From positions 32,728 to 96,727 of the forward strand of contig CAILJH010000211.1 of the NCBI GenBank assembly GCA_903834475.1: 64,000 nucleotides of DNA, read 5' to 3'. Under the pieces are notes generated by a model. It was given only the letters and a program-made list of their open reading frames with translations. It made no database searches and was not told where the DNA came from. A program made the translations under genes and the position numbers. Shown piece after piece: positions 49,854-59,234 of this stretch; position 1 is the stretch's first letter, and every line of letters starts with the position of its first letter. Source of the DNA: an uncultured Prolixibacteraceae bacterium. GTDB taxonomy: Bacteria; Bacteroidota; Bacteroidia; Bacteroidales; Prolixibacteraceae.

Positions 49854-52481
49854 CTATTTTATTTCAAGCACTTTACCTTTCAAATTAATTCTACCGGTTA
49901 AAGTTTCAGTTGTTTCAGCATGATTTGTACCAGAAAATCCAGGTTGTTCGCCACCAACTGAAACCGTAAAATATCCAGGTTCAACCACAAGCTTATTTTT
50001 GTCATTAATCATCGACAGCTGACGAGGCTCCATTGTAAACTCAACCTTTTGAGATTCACCTTTCTTCAAAGAAATGCGTTTAAAACCTTCCAGCGAGCGG
50101 ATTGGACGTGGTGTTGAAGCTTTTTCGTCGGAAAGATACAACTGTACCACTTCTTCGCCATCGCGTTCACCAGCATTGGTCACCTGAACTGAAACCTTAA
50201 TGTTTTCGCCAACTTTTGCTTCTTTCTGAAGATTAAGTTCCGAATAAGTAAAACGGGTGTAACTCAAACCAAATCCGAACGGATACAATGGAGTTTGCCG
50301 GAAATAGCGGTACGTGCGTCCTTCCATATCGTAGTTTTCGAATGCAGGCAACTGTTCAACTGATTGGTAATAAGTAACCGGTAAACGTCCGGCCGGGTTG
50401 TAATCTCCAAACAACACATCAGCCACTGCATTTCCGCCTTCCTGTCCGGGATATCCGGCAGTCAGGATTGCATCCATATTTTCGGCAGCATAATTGATTG
50501 AAAGTGCACTTCCATTGATCAAAACCAGTACAACAGGTTTCCCGGTAGCATTGATGGCTTCCATCAGGTCACTTTGAGTCTTGGGCAGATTCAGATGTGT
50601 GCGGTCGCCACCTTTAAATCCATCCACCTGAATCGGCATTTCTTCGCCTTCCAAACGCTGGTTCAGGCCTAAAACCAATACAACCAAATCTGATTTTCCG
50701 GCTGCTTCAACAGCCTGTGCCAACATGTTTGGCTGAGGAGTTGCCCAAAGTAATTTAGCATCGCCATCGCCATGGTAGTTGGCGTAATCAAACACCAATT
50801 TGTAGCGTTTTCCGGCTTCCAATTTCAGCATTTTGGAATCATGAAAAGCACTGTGTTCATTATTTCCACCAACAATTTCTTTGCCTTCATAGAAAATCTT
50901 GAAAGATGGCATGCTCCAGCCACCAATTTCATAACTGCCTGTTTGAGGCACTTTCAGGAATGTAGTCCAGCGAATTCCAAAATTATCAACCGGCATCCGT
51001 GGATCTGGTGAACCAGATTCCCAGTAAAAATCGATGTTATCGTCAATACGGGTAAACAGCGGCTGACCTTCCAATTTGTTGTTTGTATAATATTCGCCGA
51101 ATGCTCCTTGTTTCCCGTCTTCAGTTTCCAGGTAAACCGATGGAATCGGAACAAGCTTCGAAATACCATTGGCCAATTCACTTCCCTGAGCATAAATTAC
51201 TTCAGTTTGCGGAGCTACTTTATTTCTGATTCCCTGCAAAACAGTTACCGGATGCGAAGGAATACCGTTGTAATTACCCCACAAAGATTCAATTTCGTCG
51301 GCATTCGGACCAATAACCGCAATGCGCGAAAATGATTTTTTTAACGGAAGCGTCTTGTTTGAGTTTTTCAAAAGAACGATACTTTCTCTGGCAGCAATAC
51401 GTGCCAAATAGTCGTGAGCCGGGTTGTCGTTTACCGAAAATGGAATTTGCGCATAGGCCACTTTTTCGTCAGGATCGAACATGCCCAGCTTCATACGGGC
51501 AGTCATCAGACGGCCAACAGACACATCAATATCTTTTTCAGTAAGCAGTCCGCGTTTCACCGCTTCAGGCAATGCTTTATAGGTATCTCCGCACTCGAGG
51601 TCAGTGCCTTGTTTAACAGCTAAAGCAGCGGCTTCAGCTTCATCTTTGGCCACTTTGTGAGATTGCCATATATCGGAAATCGCCCAACAGTCGCTCACCA
51701 CATAACCCTTGAATCCCCACTCATTGCGAAGTATTCCTGAAAGTTCGGTACTGGCACAACAAGCCTGACCATGCAAACGATTGTAAGCACCCATCACGGA
51801 ATACACGTCACCATCAACAACCAATGTCCGGAAGGCAGGCAAGTAGGTTTCCCGTAAATCGCGTTCGCTCACAGTGGCATTAAATACATGGCGCGAAGGT
51901 TCCGGGCCTGAATGAACGGCGAAATGTTTTGCAGTAGCCACCACTTTTAAATAATTTGGATCATCACCCTGCAAACCTTTTACAAACTGAAGTCCCATTT
52001 GACCGGTCAGGTATGGATCTTCACCATAGGTCTCATGGCCCCTTCCCCACCTTGGATCGCGGAAAATATTGATGTTGGGTGACCAAAAAGTCAAACCCTG
52101 ATAAATACCGTGCATTCCACGTCTCAGAAATTCATGATGTTTGGCGCGTGCTTCATCCGAAATGGCATTTGCTACCTGATGAATGAGTTCGGTATCCCAG
52201 GATGCAGCGATTGAAATTGACTGCGGAAAAACGGTCGCATAACCTGCCCGGGCAACACCATGCAAACATTCGTTCCACCAGTTGTATGCAGAAATTCCAA
52301 GCCGGTCGATGCCTGGTGCCTGATAGCGCATCTGTGCGATTTTTTCCTGAAGTGTCATTTCAGAAAGAAGACTTTCAACGCGTTCCTGAGTGGAAAGATT
52401 CGTATTTTGAAATTGGAATTTAGTTTGTGAAATGCCCAGAAATGGGCAAACAATCAGAAAATAAAAGAAAATGCGTTTCAT
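49854..52481 (-). CDS. Glycoside hydrolase family 3 enzyme with PA14 domain
   Basis: 875 aa, exported (MKRIFFYFLIVCPFLGISQ). N-terminal GH3 barrel (YNWWNECLHGVARAG, NIFRDPRWGRGHETYGEDPYL, TAKHFAVHSGPEPSRH) with nucleophile Asp264 in GYVVSDCWAISDI. A PA14 domain (about residues 460-590, GEYYTNNKLEGQPLFT) is inserted in the second GH3 domain, then a fibronectin III-like domain closes the protein. The CLHGVAR/VSDCWA signature is that of beta-xylosidase/beta-glucosidase members. Own promoter upstream; no carbohydrate locus around it. Confidence 0.92.
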   Translation of the reverse strand: MKRIFFYFLIVCPFLGISQTKFQFQNTNLSTQERVESLLSEMTLQEKIAQMRYQAPGIDRLGISAYNWWNECLHGVARAGYATVFPQSISIAASWDTELIHQVANAISDEARAKHHEFLRRGMHGIYQGLTFWSPNINIFRDPRWGRGHETYGEDPYLTGQMGLQFVKGLQGDDPNYLKVVATAKHFAVHSGPEPSRHVFNATVSERDLRETYLPAFRTLVVDGDVYSVMGAYNRLHGQACCASTELSGILRNEWGFKGYVVSDCWAISDIWQSHKVAKDEAEAAALAVKQGTDLECGDTYKALPEAVKRGLLTEKDIDVSVGRLMTARMKLGMFDPDEKVAYAQIPFSVNDNPAHDYLARIAARESIVLLKNSNKTLPLKKSFSRIAVIGPNADEIESLWGNYNGIPSHPVTVLQGIRNKVAPQTEVIYAQGSELANGISKLVPIPSVYLETEDGKQGAFGEYYTNNKLEGQPLFTRIDDNIDFYWESGSPDPRMPVDNFGIRWTTFLKVPQTGSYEIGGWSMPSFKIFYEGKEIVGGNNEHSAFHDSKMLKLEAGKRYKLVFDYANYHGDGDAKLLWATPQPNMLAQAVEAAGKSDLVVLVLGLNQRLEGEEMPIQVDGFKGGDRTHLNLPKTQSDLMEAINATGKPVVLVLINGSALSINYAAENMDAILTAGYPGQEGGNAVADVLFGDYNPAGRLPVTYYQSVEQLPAFENYDMEGRTYRYFRQTPLYPFGFGLSYTRFTYSELNLQKEAKVGENIKVSVQVTNAGERDGEEVVQLYLSDEKASTPRPIRSLEGFKRISLKKGESQKVEFTMEPRQLSMINDKNKLVVEPGYFTVSVGGEQPGFSGTNHAETTETLTGRINLKGKVLEIK

Positions 52482-52500
52482 AAAATTGTTATTAGTTATT

Positions 52501-52518
52501 CTGGTCTGGTCTGGTCTG
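52501..52518. repeat. CTGGT short tandem repeat at the GH3 transcript start
   Basis: Three copies of CTGGT followed by CTG. On the GH3 strand it lies directly after the -7 box, so it should form the first bases of the mRNA leader. Confidence 0.8.
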
Positions 52519-52549
52519 CAAAGCTATAAAATGAAAATAAATTTCCAAA
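52519..52549 (-). promoter_or_regulatory. Bacteroidota-type promoter of the GH3 gene
   Basis: On the minus strand: TTTG (52546-52549), 19 bp, TAGCTTTG (52519-52526). Both boxes and the spacing match the phylum consensus. The ATG is 38 bp downstream. Confidence 0.75.
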
Positions 52550-52557
52550 TGAAAAGC

Positions 52558-52602
52558 TTCAGCGACCCATAGATTTTCTCAAAAAATCTATGGGTCGCTG
52601 AA
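52558..52602. terminator. Perfect 20-bp hairpin downstream of the glp operon
   Basis: TTCAGCGACCCATAGATTTT pairs without mismatch with its complement at 52583-52602 around a 5-nt loop. It lies 22 bp after the glpF stop and ahead of the GH3 promoter, so it can insulate the two units. The T tract is short, so RNA stability may be part of its role. Confidence 0.75.
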
Positions 52603-52623
52603 TAATAGAAGAATAATATCAGG

Positions 52624-53361
52624 TTAAGTCACAATGAGATATATTGTTGCAGCAATGACCGCTCCCAGAACAGGTCCGGCAACCGGTATCCATGCATATC
52701 CCCAATCGCTTGTACCTTTGGATTTTATCGGTACCAGAGAATGAATGATTCGCGGCCCCAAATCACGGACAGGATTAATTGCATAACCTGTCAATCCGCC
52801 CAAACTCATACCGATTGAAACAACAAGCAAGGCCACTGGCAAAGCACCAACTGATCCTAATCCCATTTTAGCCTCTCCAATACCGACAGATTTAAACTCA
52901 GGACCTGCAATGAACAAAACAACGAAAATCAGAATAAAAGTTCCGACGACTTCGCTCAATATATTTCGAGGCGTATTTTTGATGGCCGGTGAGGTGCAAA
53001 AGGTTCCTTTTATGGTTCCTGCATCTTCGGTCCGGTTATAATGATCGGCAAAAAGCAGCCAGGTTAATAATGCTCCTGACATGGCTCCCAGAAACTGGGC
53101 CAGAATATACAAAGGCGCATCGGCCCAGGCAAATTTTCCGGCAACCGCCAATCCAATGGTTACAGCAGGATTTAAATGAGCTCCACTTGATGGGCCGGCA
53201 ACAATAACTCCAATGAAGACACCCAGCCCCCATCCGAAAGATATTAAAACCCAGTCAGCACCTTTTGCAAAGGTGTCTTTCAACGAACTATTGGCACAAA
53301 CTCCGGTTCCCATCAGGATCAGGATACAGGTGCCCAGGTATTCAGCAACAATTGGATTCAT
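52624..53361 (-). CDS. glpF: Glycerol uptake facilitator (aquaglyceroporin)
   Basis: 245 aa MIP-family channel with six helices. First NPA box SGAHLNPAVTIG is intact; the second reads AINPVRDLGPR, so the Ala is a Val while the selectivity-filter Arg and the Asp are kept. The latter, with DLGPR, is the glycerol-channel type. Last gene of the minus-strand glycerol set glpK-glpD-glpF; 6 bp separate it from glpD. Confidence 0.93.
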   Translation of the reverse strand: MNPIVAEYLGTCILILMGTGVCANSSLKDTFAKGADWVLISFGWGLGVFIGVIVAGPSSGAHLNPAVTIGLAVAGKFAWADAPLYILAQFLGAMSGALLTWLLFADHYNRTEDAGTIKGTFCTSPAIKNTPRNILSEVVGTFILIFVVLFIAGPEFKSVGIGEAKMGLGSVGALPVALLVVSIGMSLGGLTGYAINPVRDLGPRIIHSLVPIKSKGTSDWGYAWIPVAGPVLGAVIAATIYLIVT

Positions 53362-53367
53362 AGAATA

Positions 53368-54933
53368 TTAATTTAAAATGTAACCATTTGCAAATTCGGT
53401 GTACTGTTGAACTTGTTCCTTCTGCCATTTCTTTCTTAGACCAAGTTCTTTGCCCATTAATGCTGCAACTTCAGGAGCCATCGCTATACTTGCCCGGGCA
53501 TCGAGCAAGAGTGCACGGGTTCTGCGTGCAAGAACATCTTCAACCGTCCGTGCCATCTCATCCCGCACGGCCCAAATAACCTCAGCTTTCAGATAAGGCA
53601 AATCCGGATGAAGCTTTTCCCCGAGTTCCGGTTCCAGACCTATTATCGATTTTATCTTCGGAATATCCGACCCATAAACTTGCAAATGCCCTGAACCAGA
53701 CTTTTTTAAAAATCCGTGAATGGGCATATTTTTGGTAACACATTCCATTGTTTTCAGGCCACCTAAAAGAATTGCCTTATCCACAATATCTTCTCCCATT
53801 TTGCGATAGGTTGTCCACTTTCCGCCAATCATGGTGATTAATCCTGATTTTGAAATGATCAACTTATGGCTTCGCGAAATTTCCTTAGTTTCCTGGGTTT
53901 TGCCTTCAGGAGCAGCCAATGGTCTTAACCCTGCGAATATGCTTAACACGTCTTTCCGTTTAGGCTTCTTCGTCAGGTATTTACTGGCTGTACTTAAAAT
54001 GAATTTTATTTCTTCATCCAAAGCTCTGGGTTCAATTTCAGGATTCTCAACCGGCGTATCGGTTGTTCCAACCACTACTTTCCCATGCCACGGAACGGCA
54101 AATAACACCCGCCCATCGTCAGTTTTTGGAATCATAATTGCTGAATTACCCTGTAGAAATGAATGATCCAGAATAATATGGATACCCTGGCTGGGTACAA
54201 TTGTTCTGACATGATCCGGATCATCCATCCGATTGACTGAATCAACAAAAACGCCGGTCGCATTGACAACCACTTTTGCCTTAATGGTATAGTAACGGTT
54301 ATTTTCTGAATCAAAACATTCGACACCGGAGATGATGCCCTCATCATTTTTAATCAAACGGGTCACTCCGCAATTATTCAAAACAAAACCGCCATTATCA
54401 GTAATAGTTTGAGCCAAACTTATTGCAAGTCTTGAATCGTCGAACTGACCATCGTGATAGATTACGCCACCTTTCAAACCCTCTTCAACCAGGTTTGGTA
54501 TGGCTTTCATCGTTTCCTCTTTGGTAATATGAATCGATGGACCCAGTCCTAATTTTCCGGCCATCATGTCGTAAACTTTCAAACCAACGGTATAAAACGG
54601 CCCGTCCCACCAATCATAATTGGGAATGATGAACTTTTGATTTTTCACCAGGTGTGGCGCATTCTGCAAAAGAAGTCCCCTTTCATTGAGAGCTTCCAGA
54701 ACCATACCAATATCGCCTGCGGCAAGGTAACGGACTCCACCATGCACCAACTTTGTGCTTCGGGATGAAGTTCCTTTGGAAAAATCATATTTTTCGAGAA
54801 CCAGCGTGTCATAACCTCTGGATGCCGCATCAACTCCGGCACCCAACCCGGTTGCGCCACCACCGATAATTACAATGTCCCAGATTTTGTCCGGAGAATA
54901 CCGTATTGCCCTTAATGATTCTGAACGTTTCAT
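53368..54933 (-). CDS. glpD: Glycerol-3-phosphate dehydrogenase (GlpD type)
   Basis: 521 aa FAD enzyme. FAD-binding GGGATGLGAGVDAASRGYDTLVLEKYDFSKGTSSRSTKLVHGGVRYL, then KAKVVVNATGVFVDSVNRM, VGTTDTPVENPEIEP and a C-terminal helical domain (VIWAVRDEMARTVEDVLARRTRALLLDAR). Oxidises sn-glycerol-3-phosphate to dihydroxyacetone phosphate at the membrane and passes electrons to quinone. Confidence 0.95.
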   Translation of the reverse strand: MKRSESLRAIRYSPDKIWDIVIIGGGATGLGAGVDAASRGYDTLVLEKYDFSKGTSSRSTKLVHGGVRYLAAGDIGMVLEALNERGLLLQNAPHLVKNQKFIIPNYDWWDGPFYTVGLKVYDMMAGKLGLGPSIHITKEETMKAIPNLVEEGLKGGVIYHDGQFDDSRLAISLAQTITDNGGFVLNNCGVTRLIKNDEGIISGVECFDSENNRYYTIKAKVVVNATGVFVDSVNRMDDPDHVRTIVPSQGIHIILDHSFLQGNSAIMIPKTDDGRVLFAVPWHGKVVVGTTDTPVENPEIEPRALDEEIKFILSTASKYLTKKPKRKDVLSIFAGLRPLAAPEGKTQETKEISRSHKLIISKSGLITMIGGKWTTYRKMGEDIVDKAILLGGLKTMECVTKNMPIHGFLKKSGSGHLQVYGSDIPKIKSIIGLEPELGEKLHPDLPYLKAEVIWAVRDEMARTVEDVLARRTRALLLDARASIAMAPEVAALMGKELGLRKKWQKEQVQQYTEFANGYILN

Positions 54934-55038
54934 GATTCAGCTTTTTTATTTCTATTTTGAAGGTCGATTACTTATCGCCCGAAAGATCAATTTCCTCTTT
55001 ACTTATTTCAAATGACGAAGGACTTTTTCCTGAATTTA

Positions 55039-56526
55039 TTAGTCCATCCAGTTTTTGGTCCTCTCAACTGCTTTATACCAACGTGCCTTGAGTTTTTTAT
55101 GATCTTCCTTATCACCTTTTGGCTTAAATACCTGTTCCACCTGCCATTTTTCCTGAAGTTCCTCAATCTTCCACATTCCAACAGCAAGGCCAGCCAAGTA
55201 GGCAACACCAAGCGCAGTTGTTTCCATATTGGTAGAGCGGACCAGGTCAACTTCTGAAATATCAGACTGAAACTGAACCATGAGATTATTGGCTGCAGCA
55301 CCACCATCCACCCGCAATTCGGAGATTGCTTCGCCTGAATCCATTTTCATGGTTTCAATCACATCGTTAACCTGAAAACAGATACTTTCAAGTGAGGCCC
55401 TTGTCAGGTGAGCTTTGGTTGTTCCGCGTGTAATTCCGAATACCGATCCTCGGGCATAAGGATCCCAATGCGGAGCACCCAATCCGGTAAGTGACGGCAC
55501 AAAAACTACTCCTCCGCTATCCTCAACTTGTCCAGCCAAAGCTTCACTTTCAGCAGAATCCTTAAAAAACTCCAACTCATCGCGAAGCCACTGAATGATT
55601 GCACCACCCATAAAAACACTGCCTTCCAGCGCATAGGTAACCTGGTCACCGATTTGCCATCCGATGGTTGTTAATAGCTTGTTTTTCGAAATAATTGCTT
55701 TCGATCCCGTATTCATAACCAGAAAACAACCTGTTCCATAGGTACATTTGGCCATTCCTTCGCTGATACACATTTGACCAAACAAAGCAGCCTGCTGATC
55801 ACCGGCAATACCGGCAATAGGAACGCCAAGCAGTTGTTCAATATCGGTAACCTCGCCATTGATATGGCTCGAAGGCACGACTGTTGGAAGAAGTGATGCC
55901 GGAATCCCCAATATTTGAAGCAATTCTTCATCCCATTTCAGGGTATGAATATTAAACAGCATGGTCCGGCTGGCATTGGAAACATCAGTAATATGCGACT
56001 GACCTCTGGTCAAATTCCAGATAACCCAGGTGTCGGTTGTGCCAAACGCAAGCTCGCCTTTATCAGCCCGCTCCTTTACACCGGCGACATTGTCCAGTAT
56101 CCATTTAATTTTTGTTGCTGAAAAATAAGCGTCAATGAGCAGCCCGGTCTTTTCAGTAATTAGTTTTTCGTAACCGGCTTCTTTCAATTTCAGACATGAT
56201 TCTGCGGTACGTCTGTCCTGCCAGACAATCGCTTTAAAAACAGGCTTCCCCGTTTTTCTGTCCCAAACCACTGTTGTTTCACGCTGATTGGTAATGGCAA
56301 GTGCTCCAATCTCACTTCCTGAAACGCCGCTTTTTTCAATCACTTTCCGAACAGCCTGTTTGGTATTCCTGTAGATTTCTTCAGCATCGTGCTCTACCCA
56401 GCCGGGGTTCGGAAAATATTGTTTGTGATCGACGTTTTTTTGACTGACCAGAATACCATCGTTATTGTATAAAAGTGCTTTGGTGGCAGTAGTACTTTGG
56501 TCGATTGATAAAATATATTTTTTCAT
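55039..56526 (-). CDS. glpK: Glycerol kinase
   Basis: 495 aa FGGY-family kinase: ILSIDQSTTATKALLYN, GWVEHDAEEIYRN, ITNQRETTVVWDRKTGKP, ATKIKWILDNV, GIAGDQQAALFGQ, CTYGTGCFLVMNTG and the C-terminal signature ELRVDGGAAANNLMVQFQSD. Phosphorylates glycerol. First gene of the glycerol set; 105 bp separate it from glpD. No regulator is adjacent, and the 295 bp upstream show no gene or clear promoter. Confidence 0.96.
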   Translation of the reverse strand: MKKYILSIDQSTTATKALLYNNDGILVSQKNVDHKQYFPNPGWVEHDAEEIYRNTKQAVRKVIEKSGVSGSEIGALAITNQRETTVVWDRKTGKPVFKAIVWQDRRTAESCLKLKEAGYEKLITEKTGLLIDAYFSATKIKWILDNVAGVKERADKGELAFGTTDTWVIWNLTRGQSHITDVSNASRTMLFNIHTLKWDEELLQILGIPASLLPTVVPSSHINGEVTDIEQLLGVPIAGIAGDQQAALFGQMCISEGMAKCTYGTGCFLVMNTGSKAIISKNKLLTTIGWQIGDQVTYALEGSVFMGGAIIQWLRDELEFFKDSAESEALAGQVEDSGGVVFVPSLTGLGAPHWDPYARGSVFGITRGTTKAHLTRASLESICFQVNDVIETMKMDSGEAISELRVDGGAAANNLMVQFQSDISEVDLVRSTNMETTALGVAYLAGLAVGMWKIEELQEKWQVEQVFKPKGDKEDHKKLKARWYKAVERTKNWMD

Positions 56527-56821
56527 AATTTCTTCCGGATTAGGTATTGTTAGGATTTTCGGCTTAAATCGAATTCTGGTTAATTGCCAACAATATACAA
56601 AAAAATAAAGGATTAATCCGCTGGCAGAATATTTTAGATTTCGGAGTTATCCTGTTTCATGACTTTTGACTTTTCCGAAAGCAAATCTATTTCTTCCTAA
56701 AAGAAGTAAATATTCTGATACGCTTTATATATCGGACGATTGGACACACTTCAACTTAATTTACCTGCAAAAAGATCGATCTTCTGAAGTATGAAATGAA
56801 CCATTTTTATTGGCTCCGTAC

Positions 56822-57463
56822 TCAATCCAGAAAAACCTCAGTTTTTTCACCTCTGAAATACTGAAACATCAGATGAATCTGTGATTCTATGATCCGGGGC
56901 TTTGATAATTCAGGCAAATGCTGTTCTGGAAACCAATCCACACCGATGGTTTCTTCACCAATGGCAATAAGGCTATCTAATGGTTCGCAGAGGATAAATA
57001 GCTTATAAACATACTCAAATTCAGGAGGCATCAATTGGGCCGTTTTATCCATTACCGCCAAAAGTCGGGTTGCTTTTACGGTTAGTCCGGCTTCTTCGAA
57101 ACATTCCTTTTCGGCAATTTGTCGCGGAGTATATCCCACATCGGCCCAGCCACCAGGCAGCGACCAGCATCCGTCCACTTTTTCCTGAACCAGTAATATC
57201 TGGCCTTCCGGATTAAAAACAACAGCACGAACATCTACTTTCGGTGTTTTGTATCCGTTCTTTTCCTGAATGATTGGACGAATTTTCGCTACCGGAATAT
57301 CGGTAAGATCTTCAAGTATCTCAAGGCATATTTCCTGAATTTCGTCGTAGCGTTCCTTATCGTAGTTGCTGTTGCTGTATTCCAGACCAATTTCTGCCAG
57401 GGCTTGAATGCGCTTGATGGAGTCGAAAAATGTTCGATTCATGGATGATTCATTCATTTTCAC
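56822..57463 (-). CDS. Nudix hydrolase with Nudix_hydro_N domain
   Basis: 213 aa. N-terminal helical domain (FFDSIKRIQALAEIGLEYSN, YDEIQEICLEILEDLTD) of the Nudix_hydro_N type, followed by a Nudix domain (KVDVRAVVFNPEGQILLVQEKVDGCWSLPGGWADVGYTPRQIAEKECFEEAGL). The Nudix box is variant: Tyr stands for the first Glu, and Lys for the Arg of REUxEE, while EE is kept. Members are often ADP-ribose or FAD hydrolases. The ATG at 57463 or one of the next two Met may be the start. Confidence 0.88.
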   Translation of the reverse strand: MKMNESSMNRTFFDSIKRIQALAEIGLEYSNSNYDKERYDEIQEICLEILEDLTDIPVAKIRPIIQEKNGYKTPKVDVRAVVFNPEGQILLVQEKVDGCWSLPGGWADVGYTPRQIAEKECFEEAGLTVKATRLLAVMDKTAQLMPPEFEYVYKLFILCEPLDSLIAIGEETIGVDWFPEQHLPELSKPRIIESQIHLMFQYFRGEKTEVFLD

Positions 57464-57486
57464 TTAGATTCTTTAATGGAAAAAGC

Positions 57487-57545
57487 CATTAGTCATTGGA
57501 AAAAAATGAAAATTCAGCTTTCCTATTGACTAATGACTTCTTCCT
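57487..57545. repeat. Inverted repeat between the Nudix and DUF1080-PHP genes
   Basis: CATTAGTCA (57487-57495) and TGACTAATG (57537-57545), 9 bp, separated by 41 bp. It begins before the stop region of the DUF1080-PHP gene (minus) and may end its transcription. Confidence 0.45.
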
Positions 57546-57551
57546 AATTCA

Positions 57552-59030
57552 TCATCCGGTAATTTTCGCCGGAAGTCCTTTAACCATAACAGGCTTTTCG
57601 TTTTGTTTTTTAGGCATGAACATATCTTTATAGGTCAGTCCAAGCTTTTCCTTCATTTCAAGTGAATAATCCAGTGTACCCAAATCAGGACTTGTGTTGT
57701 TGGTTCCGAAAGTGAATTTCACGCCGGCTTCCTTGGCTTTCCGGAGTATTTTTTCAGAAGGAAGTTTAAACCGTGAATTTATTTCCAAAGCCACATGGTT
57801 ATCGGCCAAAACCTTTACAAACCGGTCGATACGAGCATCGGTCCAAAGTTCATCGTATTTGGCGGCAATCTTAGCAGGCAGATATGTTGGATTTACATGA
57901 ATGTCGATGGGTTCTTTCGAAACTACATTTTCGATTTTGCTGATTAGTTCATCCATAAACTGCTGCTCGTCATCCACAAATACCTCTTCAGGCATCCAAA
58001 GACGCATCCGTCGGCCTTTGTGGTCGGTCCAGGTCATTCCGTCGGTAAACACATAGTCGAATTTTGAAATGGCTTCCGGCGAAAATAAAGTCACCCATTC
58101 GCGTCCTTCAGCCTGCATTCCGCGGAAAATCGGTTTCGAATGAACAGTATCCATGTAGGCATATAGCGACTTGTCGTTCGTAACCGGGAATTTCAGTCCG
58201 CAGTTGGGCGCAATACCATAATTGATACCGAGTTTCATCGAATTTTCGCAAGCCTGCGCCGTGGTCAAACCACCTTTGAGATGAACATGGAAATCGATCA
58301 GCGGAAAATTCTCGAACATCATTTTGGTCACTTTCGAGTCCCATTCTTTCGAAACAAGTAAATCAAATTTTTTGGCTTTCGGCAATGGCCTGATTTGAAT
58401 ACTCTTGAAGTAAACCTTGCTTCCTTCATCATGGCATTGCAGAGCAATCTTTCCGGCACTGAAAACTTTCAGCACATCGTTTTTGGGCCGGTATGGATTA
58501 TCAGGCTGAATGTAATCAACGACTTTGGTGCCGTTTACAAAAACCTCGCACCGGTTTTCCACCACTTTAAACGACAGTTCAAACCACTCGTTGTCCTTCA
58601 CCGTCGGATAATAAATATTCCGGATTCCATAGATACTACCGGTTTTTTTCAATTCCTGAAAATCGCCCGGTCGTTCGTACGAGTTGTCAATCTGTACTTC
58701 ATATCCGCGAAGCAGCGGTCCGTATGGTTGTTCCTGAGTATGAAAAATAATTCCGGAGTTGCTGCCCGGCTCGGTTTTCACCATCGCCTTTAATTCGAAA
58801 TTGCGGAAAATCCCTTTGTTAAAATCCCCGGAATAAAACAGGTGACTTATTGGCCCATTGGCAATCAACAAGCCATCTTCAACCTTAAACGATGTCGGAT
58901 TCTGGTTGGCAGTCCAGCCGGTTAAATCTTTCCCGTTAAAGAGCTCAGTCCACTGGGGTTCTTTGGTTTGACAGGAATTCAGGACAAAGAAAAGAGAAAA
59001 AAGAAAAAAGGCAAAAAGTAGATTTCTCAT
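57552..59030 (-). CDS. DUF1080-PHP fusion lipoprotein
   Basis: 492 aa lipoprotein (lipobox VLNSC, Cys20). Residues ~27-210 are a DUF1080/concanavalin-like domain (WTELFNGKDLTGWTANQNP, NFELKAMVKTEPGSNSGIIFHTQE, GYEVQIDN, VFVNGTKVVDYI). Residues ~240-492 are a PHP/amidohydrolase-like domain (FPLIDFHVHLKGGLT, LKFPVTNDKSLYAYMD, EPIDIHVNPTYLP, LEINSRFKLPSEKILRKAKE, FTFGTNN) with His pairs for metal. DUF1080 proteins are often sugar hydrolases, and PHP domains are phosphoesterases or hydrolases. The joint reaction is not known. Confidence 0.85.
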   Translation of the reverse strand: MRNLLFAFFLFSLFFVLNSCQTKEPQWTELFNGKDLTGWTANQNPTSFKVEDGLLIANGPISHLFYSGDFNKGIFRNFELKAMVKTEPGSNSGIIFHTQEQPYGPLLRGYEVQIDNSYERPGDFQELKKTGSIYGIRNIYYPTVKDNEWFELSFKVVENRCEVFVNGTKVVDYIQPDNPYRPKNDVLKVFSAGKIALQCHDEGSKVYFKSIQIRPLPKAKKFDLLVSKEWDSKVTKMMFENFPLIDFHVHLKGGLTTAQACENSMKLGINYGIAPNCGLKFPVTNDKSLYAYMDTVHSKPIFRGMQAEGREWVTLFSPEAISKFDYVFTDGMTWTDHKGRRMRLWMPEEVFVDDEQQFMDELISKIENVVSKEPIDIHVNPTYLPAKIAAKYDELWTDARIDRFVKVLADNHVALEINSRFKLPSEKILRKAKEAGVKFTFGTNNTSPDLGTLDYSLEMKEKLGLTYKDMFMPKKQNEKPVMVKGLPAKITG

Positions 59031-59055
59031 GGTTTAGTTTGGTTTTTGTATGAAA

Positions 59056-59063
59056 CAAAGATA
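59056..59063 (-). promoter_or_regulatory. -7 promoter element of the DUF1080-PHP gene
   Basis: On the minus strand: TATCTTTG (TAnnTTTG), 25 bp before the ATG. A TTTG lies 15 bp upstream (59079-59082), closer than the usual spacing. Confidence 0.5.
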
Positions 59064-59180
59064 AAAATCTATCGTTTCCAAACGACAGAGTTTTCTAATC
59101 AATTTAGGCTGATCAAACGTTACAGGTTATGCGGTTTCGGATAAATGACCCGAAATGTGTTTCAGTTAATTCATTTTTAA

Positions 59181-59188
59181 TACTTTTG
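59181..59188 (+). promoter_or_regulatory. -7 promoter element of the Nif3-HAD operon
   Basis: TACTTTTG (TAnnTTTG), about 46 bp before the ATG of the Nif3-like gene. No -33 TTTG at normal spacing. Confidence 0.45.
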
Positions 59189-59234
59189 ACACCGCAACTA
59201 TCTGATAATTGCGATGTATTACAAAATAAAGACA

